64,000 nt of DNA from Protea cynaroides (lineage: Eukaryota > Streptophyta > Magnoliopsida > Proteales > Proteaceae), in contig CM053266.1 in NCBI GenBank assembly GCA_028583415.1, positions 8,689,932-8,753,931 on the forward strand, read 5' to 3'. Of this stretch, positions 36,801-48,800 are shown piece by piece; the stretch's first letter is position 1, and each line of letters opens with the position of its first letter. The notes beneath the pieces are model-generated. The model saw nothing but the letters and a program-made list of their open reading frames with translations. It was not told the origin of the DNA and did not search any database. The translations under genes and the position numbers were made by a program.

Positions 36801-39800
36801 ACTGGGACGCCCTTTCCAATTCCCATGGCAAGTAGGCTTCCAGCTTTCCAAGTCTGGTTGGTCATATGACTTGTTATTTTGAATATACCATGGAGGTCAA
36901 TTTAGATCTGATCTTTAACTTAAAACAAATGAGCTGGAGTGCTGGACAATGCCTTGCAATGCCAGGCATGAAAAAGTGAGAAGCCTGAACGATGTTTTTG
37001 TTGAGCATATCTAATAGAGTTTCCATGAGCATAGTACCAGCCCAAGCAGGGTAATTGAGGCACAGACTTGTAGAGGAAAATATTTTTTTGGGTTTAGTGT
37101 AGAGAAAAAAAAATATTACCAGCTTTGTTAGCCAACCAAATGTACCTGCCCAAGCAGGGCAATAGCAGCCATTTAAATTTATAGTAGTTCCACATCCTCC
37201 AATTTCTTTTGTTTCTTTCAATTTATAAAAATATTTAATTCTTAAATATTTTTTTATTTAATCTGAGTCATCTGACTAAAATTATTATTTCCTATCAATT
37301 TATAATAATACATTAAAGTAATGGCATCATGGCATGGTGGTTGTTAAAAGTGTTTATGTTATCATAGGGGTATTTTGAAAATTAGATTAACATTTGTTCT
37401 AAGTTGATGTTAGTTTTGTATTAGAAAGGGCGTACTTGTAATTTTGATTCTTTGATATTTATTATAAATAAAGGCTGTACAGTTAGGAGGAGTTTATGTC
37501 ATAACCCATTTCTGGACACAGGCATGATACCCGGGTCGACCCATGAGGCTACCTGAATCTACCCAGGATCGACAAACCACAATGATCTACCAAGCCAATT
37601 CCACAGTTTACAATAGCAATATCCATCAATAATCAAGTAAAGTGAATTAGAGTAATAATAGTGGAAGCAATTCAATAAGTAACAGATGCCATCTAGTGAT
37701 ATCATAAATGATTTAAAGTATTGTTATGCCAAATACAACCCATTGTTTCTCAAAATATTATACCATATCATTTATATAGATACCAAAATAAAAAGAGTAA
37801 ATTTGTGTCCTCCGAATTAGATAGACTGTACACATTTATCCACAAAAAGAATCATGTAATCCGGGAAGCAGAGTAAGGGGAGAGCTGCATCAGGCATAGA
37901 CGCAGTCGCTACATACGCAGTCGCTGCAGGCGCAGCCCTCGCCATGTTCACCAGAATAGTCCTCACTAGCAAAGGCGTCACCTACTAGAGGGGATTCCAT
38001 ATAATCAGCCACGGAGAAATCTCCTGCGTTAGAATTTGAAAAGACGTATCGATTCGAGGGGTGATCTCCCATCCCAGCTCAGTGGGAAAATCAGGTATCA
38101 TATGTCATGCACAATGATTATGATGCTGTTCTAATACTAAGTCAATGGTATTGGTTGCATAGTTGCCTTATTGATATGTCCACCGCATCTTTCGGCCTGC
38201 TTATGGATTAACGGCTTTTCACCTCTTATGCACCGGGCTAGGGTAGAAGCAGGATGCCCAAGTTTCTTTTGCCAAATTGCTTCTTCAAGTGGACCCCGCC
38301 TCGGACCTATGACCCAAGGCCTACCACCTCCCATGGCTAAAACCAAGGGTGATGTAACCACCTAATGCCTAGCATGTGAATAGCATGAAAATATAAACGG
38401 GGCCGCATCCCAACAGAGACCCTAGGTCCCCTATCCCCTTAGGTTACCATGTCCCTGCTAAGAAGCTAGCAATATAAAGCAGGGTCCCTGTGCCATGCGT
38501 CACTGGTCCCCTTAGTACCCGCATGTCATGCACTAAACACACCATCATCCATCCATAGCATATATAGTTGTTATGTAAATGCATGCTCATATATATACAA
38601 ATACAAGTATGACATGTTATCACAATTCAGTATTCACAGACATACATAATGTCCTAGTTTTACGGACCCGACCCCTCACCTGTAGACACCAAAGGTGCTG
38701 TTGAACTTGGAAGACGGCAATAGGCTTCGTCACTACTTGCATCGGTTTACCTATTCATTTGCATAAGTTTTATTATGTTAGTTAGATAACTTTTCAACTT
38801 GCATGGATATGTTCTAAATGTCCCAATATGGGTCACAAGGCAAGCCGGAAACCCAATGGTTGATCCCTGAAGGATCTAATTAGGCATACAGGCTTTTAGT
38901 GGCCAAGACGGCAGACGGTACCAGCGGAAGGTGCTGCCGGTTTTATCCGCTGGCTCACTACAAAATGGCCTAAGCCAGCCTCAAATGGTCAGCCGGCCCC
39001 GGGAGCTTAGTGGGGGGATGCTACCTGGCGGATCATACCACTGGCCGAGCTCAGCCGATAAATCCTACGCATAGGGTTCTGGTGGAGGATGAGGGCCTTG
39101 CCGGCCCCATCCGCCAGCTAGACCATATCTGGTCTGTATACCAGAGCCGGGGGCAAGGTTAGTGCCCCATCCTTCGGCTCGGGTCCGCCGACTGAGTCCG
39201 AGAGTTTGAACTCAGCGGGGAAGATGAAGTGTATCATGGGGAGTTTTGTTTCCCCATGTTCCACACAAAATAAATGGTGGGGAACACATTCCCCACCCTA
39301 GGTAGTCTTATTAGAATTGTTAACACCTCCATTGGAGGTGGAGGGTGACAAAAATGAGTTCTGGGGTTTATTTTTGACCTCCATTAATGGTGGTCATTTA
39401 TGGTGATCAAGCTCCACCATCAATGATGGTCAACCCTACATACCAAAGAGAAAGAAGGGTTGGGAGAACTTACTTGGAGTGGATGATGTGTCCTTGGCTC
39501 CAAGCTTCCATCCAAGCTCCAAAAGCATACACTCTCACTCCCACAATCAGCAAGAGGAATAAATGAACTCTTGGGTCTATAAATATAGACCCGAGGAGAG
39601 AGAGTGTGAGCCACGCAGTCCAATCGGCGGCAAGGAGCCGGTTGGCTCATCCACCAGTTGTGCCGCCGACAGGGCCTAAAGGCAGCCCCAGACTTGGTGT
39701 TTCAGGCCCCACATATTGGGAATGTATGTGGGGGCCACCCAAGGTTCACTAATCCATTCCACTCCAAATGGGCGACCTTAAGCTATGATCTGGACGTATC

Positions 39801-42800
39801 CATCGGGGTCCCGTGTCAGGTACTCCAAGTGTCGGTGTGGGAAGACCTGACACAGTAGAAATTTGGGTTAGTGGGGGATTTTGGGTGCGGGTCTTACAGT
39901 TTATTCTCTCTGATCGTTCTCAACTTCTCTTCTTCTCTTCTCTTTTTTTTCTCCATTATTGCTTCTCCTTGTTTTACTTTGTAATAATCTATCCAAGTAG
40001 GATTGATTGGGAAGTTATTCCTTGTTTTCTGTTTTGAAAGTTATTCAGGGTTTTTTTTCGTTGTGGTGTGCAGCCACCACTGCTGCATTTGAAGATTTAA
40101 AGGAATAGAGTTGTTTTTTTTTTTTAGTTGCTGCTCTAGCTTGATGTTGGTCGACTAAGTTCCTTCCTCTTCTTTGTTCTTTGTTGAATCAGATCCTTTC
40201 CTCTCTTTCATTATTTTGCTGTGATCTACTATAGTGAACAGGAATAGATTTCCCAACCAAAAATCCATCTCTGAGGTTAGTCATACTCACCTCCGGATAC
40301 CTTGTTTGGTCGTGGTCCAGCCTGCAAGTTTCCTTATAATTTCATAAATCCGTCTTTGTTTGTCTTCAAACATTTTTTTGTGTGTGTGGGATAGATAGGC
40401 CCCAAGGAGAGTTGAACTCATGGCCTCTTAAATATGAGGCATTGGTCCTTGCCAAGTGAGCAACCCCTTTGGGGTTAAAACACAAAATGAGCAGTCTTCA
40501 AATTTAACTTACTAGCACTGAATACTAGTCTCAACTGGTTACTATCATTAAACCCTATCTGCAGTTCTGGTTTTATACCCAACTTAACACCTTGCTCTGT
40601 TCTGGCCGCAGCCTTTTGCAGGCCTACCGCACCAGCATATATTTGGTATATTTCCATGAGATTTTAGCTATTGTTGGAGTTTCAGCTTTAGCAATGCTCT
40701 GGTTTAGGAGTTACAGATTTTCTCCTAACGAAGCCCTAGACTGCTCTGGTTCAATTTTGAGTTCTGTTTTATCATGTACAGTAGAACTATTAGTTATTCC
40801 TAATTAAAGATCAGGGTAGGTTCTTTTAGTTATTACATAAAATCCCTTGTCACCTGTTGCTACCTATTCTCTGTCTTCTTTATGAAAGAAGATTATTTAA
40901 TCTTCTTTATGAAAAGAAGATTATTTGTCTTCCTTCCAGAAGATTATTCATCAGTGTCTTCCTTTGAAAAGATTATTGCTTGTGTCTTCATCAGTGGATT
41001 ACTTGACTTCCTCCGTGGAGATTATTTCTTCGTGGAGATTGTTGTTTATTGTTTGCCTTCTTTCGTGAAGATTTGTTATTGTGGATGTCTTCTTGTTGAG
41101 GATTTCTTCTAGTTGGAGCTCTCCTCTTTCCTTTATTATCTACCTAGAGTTTTTTAGGTTGAAGGATTCAGGTTTCTGGCCCAAAGAAATGATTTTTGTT
41201 CATCTTCTCATGCTGCTATTTTCTAGGTCTTCCGTGCCAACACTGTTGCAATTGTTGTTGCTATTGCAATTTTCGTTGCTATTGCAATTTTCTTGTCCGC
41301 AGCTGATATTTTATACCGCTTATATTGTTATATGGGTTTACTCTTAATGAAGATTTCTCTGTTACTGGTGCTGGTGGCTAATCAGTTTATGCTTACTTTG
41401 GTGCTGTGATTGGAAGGTTCTTCTTCATGCAGATCTTTTGTTTCAGGCGACTGGATTTCGTGCGATTTCTTTTTTTTTTGCTACATATATAGGTGTGGTT
41501 GGTTATTTATGTACTTATTGTTTCAAGCTGGAGTGTAGGACGTATATATGCTTCGGCTTGAGGGGGAGCATTAAAGTATTTTATCATAGGGATATTGATG
41601 CAGCCCAAGTCTACTCCAGAAAGGGCCGAAAGTCCAAAATTGGGCCAGGCCCAATTGGCTGACCAACCCACACTGTTCACGTAAACAGTGTTCACGGTAC
41701 TGTTCACGTGAACAGTACCAACAGCAGATTTTAATATAGTGTTAGTTATTTCTTTCCTAAAATATAGTGTTAGTTATTTGGAATTTTAATTGTTTGGAAA
41801 CTAAGAACTTTCTTAAATTTAGTTTCCTAAAAGTGTTTAGAAACTTTCCTATTTTCAGATTTAGAAAGTTTTCTTTCCATTGTATTAAAACCTTCCTATG
41901 TTATAAGGAGGTTTAGTTTTAGTAGTTTTATCTCTTTCCTATTTTAATTGTAAGGATTCTCATTATAAATAAGAGGAGTAGAAGCTGGCTGGTGGTTTTT
42001 AGATTTTCCAGAAAAAAAAGAAGAGTTAAATTCTTATTTTCTGGCTGAGTCTCCTACGGTTGTGAGACTCAACCAGATTCCATTCCCTCTTGATTCTTTA
42101 AACAGGTACAACAGGCTTTCGAGACTCATAACTCCTATAGTTCTTTTTAGATCCTCCCCAAACTTCAGAAGGTGTTCACAATCATTACAAAGGTCATCCA
42201 TACCAAGTTTCATTTAATTCTGACGGTTAGATTTCAAGATAAGTGGTTTTTTTCATTACTTTTCTCTGCAGATTTTTTGTATTGGACTGAATTAAGATCC
42301 TGTAGCAAAGAGGGCTTATTAATTTGACTTGCTTTGAACCCTCTTTGCCATCAATTGGTATTAGAGCATGGCTGAGGAGAGTTCTAACACTCTTAATCAG
42401 TCCAATAATCTCAATGACCTTGTTAATTTGGTTCTCCAACGATTGACCAAATTGGATGCCAAATTAGACAGTATGGATGGAAGAATAAGTAATTTGGAGG
42501 AACGGGATAATCCTAGGCCGGCCAGACTAGAAGCCCCTAGAAGAGAAATTCCCATAGCCAACCTAATGCCAAGGCGTGTTCCTAGGGCTCCCCAAAGAGT
42601 CCCTAGAGAAGAATACCAAGACCCACCCTATGAAGACTATGATGGCAATCAACCTATTCGGTATCAAACCCATAAGGTGCGAATGGATCTTAAGGAGTTC
42701 CATGGAAGACAAGACCCCCAAGCTTTTCATGATTGGGTGAATGCCCTAGATGACTACTTTGATTGGTTTAGCCTACCCGAACCTAGAAAGCTGCAATTGG

Positions 42801-45800
42801 CCCGCTCTAAACTAGTGGGGGGTGCTCGTGATTGGTGGCGTAACTATGAATATAGTCTCATGAGGAGTCGTAGAGAACCCACTACTTGGGAGGAGATGAA
42901 GGAAGAATTGAAAGAAAAATATTTGCCTCGGTCCTTCCAAAGAAGGTTGCATGACCAGCTGAACAATCTTCGTCAAGGTAATATGAGTATGGAAGACTAT
43001 GTATACCAATTTGATCAATTATGTGCACGGTCAGGTTCACAAGACAATGATGATCAAATGATATCTCGGTTCCGTTTGGGACTACGACCTGAAATAAGAG
43101 AAAAAATGGGTGTGGTTGATATTGTAAGTCTTAATGACTGTGTTGATAAAGCTTTTCAAGCTGAAGAACTCCTAAAGACCTCTAGAAGGTATACCCCAAA
43201 TTTTAATGAAGGCAAGAAACCCATGCCAACTCCCAAGAGCACCGTGGCTGCACCTCGTCCTACTCCCACGGTAGCGAAAAAGGGAAAGGGACCAATGACC
43301 CCCAATAACAGTGTTCAATGCTATCATTGTAATGCCTATGGCCATTATGCAAGGGATTGTCCAAGAAAAGTGAAAGGCAATTCCTTAGTGGCTTCTGTGG
43401 AAGCCAATGCTGATTCCCAAGTGTGGGAACCACAAGAAGATGATTCCTATGATAATGCTGCCCTAGCTGATGATCTGGAGTATAACTTTGAAGAAGATGA
43501 AGCATCCCTTGGAATACATGTTGTGAGTTGGATATTAGTGGCTGAATCAAAAGGGGAAGATTGGCGTCATCATTGTATTTTTACCACCCGCATGTCTAGT
43601 GGACCTAAGCTTGCTCAAATTATTGTGGACAGCGGTAGCAGTGTTAATGTCGTGTCACAAGCTTTTGTAATAGATGCTAAACTAGAGGCTGAAACTCATC
43701 CTCAACCGTACAAGGTCTCACTTCTCAACGGTAATACATTGGAAGTAAGTCAAAGGTGCTTGATTCCGTTACAAGCAGGGGTCTACAATGATACGGTATG
43801 GTGTGACGTTATCCCCATGATATTGACTGATGTACTATTGGGAAGGCCATGGTTATATGATCATGATGTGTTGGTTGGAGGTACCAAGGACCAATGTTAC
43901 TTCGATGTTGATGGAAAGCCCATGATATTGAAACCCATTAATGTACCAGCCGAGAAAAACAGGTTACGAGCCGCACAACTGAAGCGTAAACAAATCCTTC
44001 AAGCTCTAAAGAAGGACCAGCCAACCACTACTAGCAAAAACAAGGGAAAAGGACCATCCTCAAAGGCTGGACAGCAAATTGATCACCCATTATTGATACT
44101 CAATCAACAAGACTTTGAAGAAACAAGTAAAGAAAGAGGTGTAATGATAGCCCTCATGGTTAGGGAAGTTGTACCCCTTGAAAAAATTAACCTTCCCCAC
44201 CCTATACAATCTATCTTGTTTGATTTTGCAGATCTTGTTGCGGGAGTCCTAATGAGTTGCCACCAATGAGGGACATACAACATGCAATTGATTTAGTCCC
44301 CGGGTCAGTGTTACCAAACCTGCCCACCTACCGTCTAAGTCCTACAGAGCATGCAGAACTCAAAAGACAGGTGGATGAACTGTTACAAAAGGGCTTCATT
44401 GTAGAAAGCATGAGTCCATGTGCCGTACCCGCACTCTTGACACCTAAGAAAGATGGAACATGGCGGATGTGCGTCGACAACAGAGCAATCAACAAAATCA
44501 CTGTCAAATACCGATTCCATATTCCACGGCTTGATGATATGTTGGACATGTTGATAGGTGCTACTGTCTTTACGAAGCTTGATTTACGGAGTGGTTACCA
44601 TAAAATCCGTATTCGTCCCGGCGATGAATGGAAAACAGCCTTCAAAACGAAAGACGGATTATATGAATGGAAGGTTATGCCCTTCGGGTTAACTAATGCC
44701 CCTAGTACCTTCATGAGAGTAATGACTCAAACACTCCGACCGTTCATCGGTAAGTTTCTTGTTGTTTACTTTGATGACATACTAATATACAGCAAAGGCC
44801 ACGAAGACCACCTAGATCATATACGGCGAGTAATGAGGGTCCTTCGAGATGAGAAGTTGTACTTGAACTTGAAGAAGTGTTCTTTTATGCTCCCCAAGGT
44901 AGTCTTCCTTGGTTTCATTATTACATCCAAAGGGGTAGAAGCTGATCCATCCAAGATTGAAAGCATTACTAATTGGCCATTCCCAAAAACTCTCACCGAG
45001 GTTCGTAGTTTCCACGGTCTTGCTTCCTTTTATCGGAGGTTCATACGAGGGTTTAGCTCTATCATGGCACCCATCACAGAGTGCATGAAGACAAAGAAAG
45101 GTCCGTTCCAATGGACCCCGGCAGCCACCAAAGCATTCCATCTTATAAAGAAAGGAATCGAAGCTCCCGTCCTACACCTACCTGATTTTGACCGTGTGTT
45201 CGAGGTGGCTACTGATGCCTCACACTCGGGAATTGGAGGGGTACTTATGCAAGAAAAGCATCCGGTGGCGTTCTACAGTGAGAAGCTCAATGATGCCAAG
45301 AAGAGGTATTCCACCTATGATTTAGAACTTTATGCTGTAGTACAGGTGGTCAAACATTGGAGACACTACATCATTGGGAAAGAGTTCGTTCTCTACTCTG
45401 ACCATGAAGCACTCAAGTTTCTTAACTCCCAACGGACCATTAGTCACAAACATGCTAAGTGGATCTCATATTTACAAGAGTTTACTTTTGCCCTCAATTA
45501 TAAAGCTGGAAAAGAGAACCAAGTAGCAGATGCATTAAGCCGCAAAGTGAATACGATGAGTACCTTTTCAGCCCAAAGTATAGGAATTGAGCATATCAAA
45601 GGGGAGTACATAGCAGATGAAGATTTTGGTACTATATACCAAAAATTACAGCAAGGTGAAACCGATCCAAAGTTCTCGATTCAAGACGGCTACTTGTTTA
45701 TGGGAACACGGTTATGCATCCCAAAGACGTCCCTACGCCAATACCTAATTCGGGAGTTACATGGAGGTGGTTTAGGTGGACACTTTGGTCGTGATAAGAC

Positions 45801-48800
45801 AATAACACAAGTTACAGATCTTTACTATTGGCCTCACTTACCCCATGATGTGCAAAATGTGGTCCAACGGTGTCGTGCATGTCAACTAGCTAAAAGCACC
45901 AAACAAAATTCTGGTTTGTACACACCATTACCGGTGCCTCATTCACCATGGCTGCACATTAGTATGGATTTTGTCCTTGGCTTGCCATCCACAAGGGAAC
46001 GTTATGACTATATTTGTAGTAGTGGACAGATTCTCAAAAATGGCACACTTCCTCCCTTGCCGGAAGACTTTTGATGCAAGGCATGTTGCTGTCCTATTCT
46101 TTAAGGAAGTGGTACGTCTCCATGGGCTACCCGAGACTATTGTGTCGGATCGGGATGTGAAATTTATGAGCTATTTTTGGAAGACATTATGGTTGAAGAC
46201 AAATACTAAATTGCTTGACTCAACTGCCTTCCATCCTCAAACAGATGGGCAAACTGAAGTAGTGAATCGGAGCTTGGGTAATCTTCTCCGATGCCTTGTT
46301 CGTGATTATGAGAAGACGTGGCCTTCCATTCTTGACATAGCAGAGTTTGCTTATAATAGCTCCGTCAATCGGACCACGGGCCATACACCATTTGAGATAG
46401 TGCTTGGTATCCAACCCAAGAGACCTATCGATCTTGTATCACTCCCACCTCAAGTGCGTGTGAGTATTGAAGCTGATGAATTTATCCGTCATATCACAGA
46501 AGTACATGCAGATGTTCGACGGCGAATAGCACTTAGCAATGAAGCATACAAAGCTAATGCAGACCGTCATTGCCGTTATGTGGAGTTTAAGCCCGGTGAC
46601 ATGGTGATGGTGAGAATAACTCCTGAGAGATTCACTCCTGGTGAAGCTACCAAGTTACATCCACGGAAGATGGGTCCCTACAAGGTGCTGAAGAAAATAG
46701 GAACTAATGCATACGTCATTGAGCTCCCACCTGGCATGACTATCAGTAACATTTTCAACGTTGCTGATTTGACTCTCTACACGGGTCATCATTCTGACGA
46801 AGGAGATACGGAACATACTTTACGTCTTCCACAGTTTGCCGTTCCTTCCGCTGAACAAATTGAAGATGTTCTTGACTCCAAGTATACTATGACTCGCAAT
46901 GGTGGAGGTTACCAGTCGTTCTTAATCAAGTGGAAAGGGCACCCACGTAGTGACAATGACTTCAAGCGCATCGACCCTGATTTTTATGATCGCTATATGT
47001 CTTTCCTCCATTCGTTGGAGACGAATGTTTCTAAGCCGGGGGGAGCTGATGCAGCCCAAGTCTACTCTAGAAGGGGCCGAAAGTTCAAAATTGGGCCAGA
47101 CCCAATTGGCTGACCAACCCACACTGTTCACGTGAACAGTGTTCACGGTACTGTTCACGTGAACAGTACCAACAGCAGATTTTAATATAGTGTTAGTTAT
47201 TTCTTTCCTAAAATATAGTGTTAGTTATTTGGAATTTTAATTGTTTGGAAACTAAAAACTTTCTTAAATTTAGTTTCCTAAAAGTGTTTAGAAACTTTCC
47301 TATTTTTAGATTTAGAAAGTTTTCTTTCCATTGTATTAAAACCTTCCTATGTTATAAGGAGGTTTAGTTTTAGTAGTTTTATCTCTTTCCTATTTTAATT
47401 GTAAGGATTCTCATTATAAATAAGAGGAGTAGAAGCTGGCTGGTGGTTTTTAGATTTTCCAGAAAAAAAAGAAGAGTTAAATTCTTATTTTCTGGCTGAG
47501 TCTCCTACGGTTGTGAGACTCAACCAGATTCCATTCCCTCTTGATTCTTTAAACAGGTACAGCAGGCTTTCGAGACTCATAACTCCTATATATTTTTTTA
47601 GATCCTCCCCAAACTTCAGAAGGTGTTCACAATCATTACAAAGGTCATCCATACTAAGTTTCATTTAATTCTGACGGTTAGATTTCAAGATAAGTGGTTT
47701 TTTTCATTACTTTTCTCTGCAGATTTTTTGTATTGGACTGAATTAAGATCCTGTAGCAAAGAGGGCTTATTAATTTGACTTGCTTTGAACCCTCTTTGCC
47801 ATCAGATATTCTAGGAATTATATTAGGATTTATGTTAAGTTGCTGTCAGTTAGTATCAGAAAAGGCATACTTGTAATTTTGACTTTTTTAATATATATTT
47901 TATTATAAGGCTGTAGAGTTGGTCCTATTTCTTTTTATTGAGAAATCGAAGAAGCCATACAAGGGTTTTGCCGGTTGGGAGGAGTTTACGTCTCCCATTG
48001 TTCTCAACTTCTCTTCTTCTCTTCTCTCTTCCTTCACCACCGCTTCTCCTTTGTTTTACTTTGTCACAGCGGTTATTGTAACAATAATGGTGGCTGTTAT
48101 TTAGGATTTGTTTGTCTATCAATGTAACCATGTCCGTGTATGACATATTAACAATTACAATGCCACGATTACAAATATTTGTTTAAATATCTAAAACACC
48201 CTTGGTGGCCATAAAACTGACTTAAGTGCAATGCTAAAGTGGTTATTAGCATTCCTACAGTCAAGATGTGGTTCAAAAGGGGCATCCCCAGTGCATGAGG
48301 CTCTCACTACGCAGTTAAGAAGTGGTTTAGTTGACATAAATGAAAAATGGCAATCTATGAATGTCCAAATGAATGCAAGCACAAATGAGCACAATCTCCC
48401 TCACACCTCTCCCCACTTGGCAGTTTTCTTAGTTTTCTTAGTCTTCAAAATTGTTAATCTGAGTGGTGATATTAAAGAATAGGACAAATTACTGATAAAT
48501 GAACCTATGCTTTGATATGTGCATCAACTTTAGCTATTTTAGTGCCAACTGTTTTTCTGTCTGCAAATTTTATATGAGTGAGTTCATCGCATTGGTTACA
48601 TCTCTTACGAGCTTTTTCCAGTATTGCATCTCACAATTCACTTGTGCAATTTATTTATTTGCCATTCAGCACATTTCGAATTCCAAGAATTAGTTCTTGA
48701 CATGCTTCTTGTAGGTCTACCATTGTTGTTTGATTTATTACTTTGTTATTGTAATCCAGCAATCTGATTTTTCTTTTCTTGTTGTATCCCTCCTATTCTT

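Larger units (their letters stand above)
39987..41567 (+). other. Interior of element Q, non-coding
   Basis: It contains GTGTGCAGCCACCACTGCTG at 40067-40086, shared with elements V, W and Z, then a SINE fragment and many GAAGATTATT repeats (about 40888-40980). No primer-binding site survives. The short open frames have no domain. Confidence 0.55.
41596..47804 (+). mobile_element. Ty3/gypsy chromovirus element G, full length and young
   Basis: The 6,209-bp element has two 758-bp LTRs that differ at about 12 positions by my count (1.6%), and a perfect GATAT duplication. It has a primer-binding site, gag, protease, RT, RNase H, integrase, a chromodomain-like tail and a polypurine tract. Only two frame breaks (near 44245 and 46015) keep it from encoding one polyprotein. 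It is in the sense orientation within intron 3 and is the youngest dated insertion in the gene. Confidence 0.95.
37342..48068 (+). mobile_element. Non-autonomous LTR element Q carrying a solo LTR and gypsy element G
   Basis: The LTRs are 37342 to about 39986 (interrupted by solo LTR E) and about 41568-48068 (interrupted by element G). They share GTTATCATAGGG, the GCGTACTTGTAATTTTGA phrase and GTTCTCAACTTCTCTTC. GTGGT (37337-37341) and GCGGT (48069-48073) flank it, one transition apart. Without insertions it is about 2.1 kb. The interior (39987-41567) has no coding sequence but ends in a copia-type polypurine tract CTTGAGGGGGAG (about 41558-41569). Confidence 0.7.

Noticed and set aside
36627..36882. 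Two mirror-image ORFs of 74 and 62 aa
   Set aside because: They read nearly the same peptide from the two arms of the inverted repeat, so the similarity is structural.
42227..43550. Minus-strand ORFs across element G
   Set aside because: They are antisense shadows of the intact gag frame.
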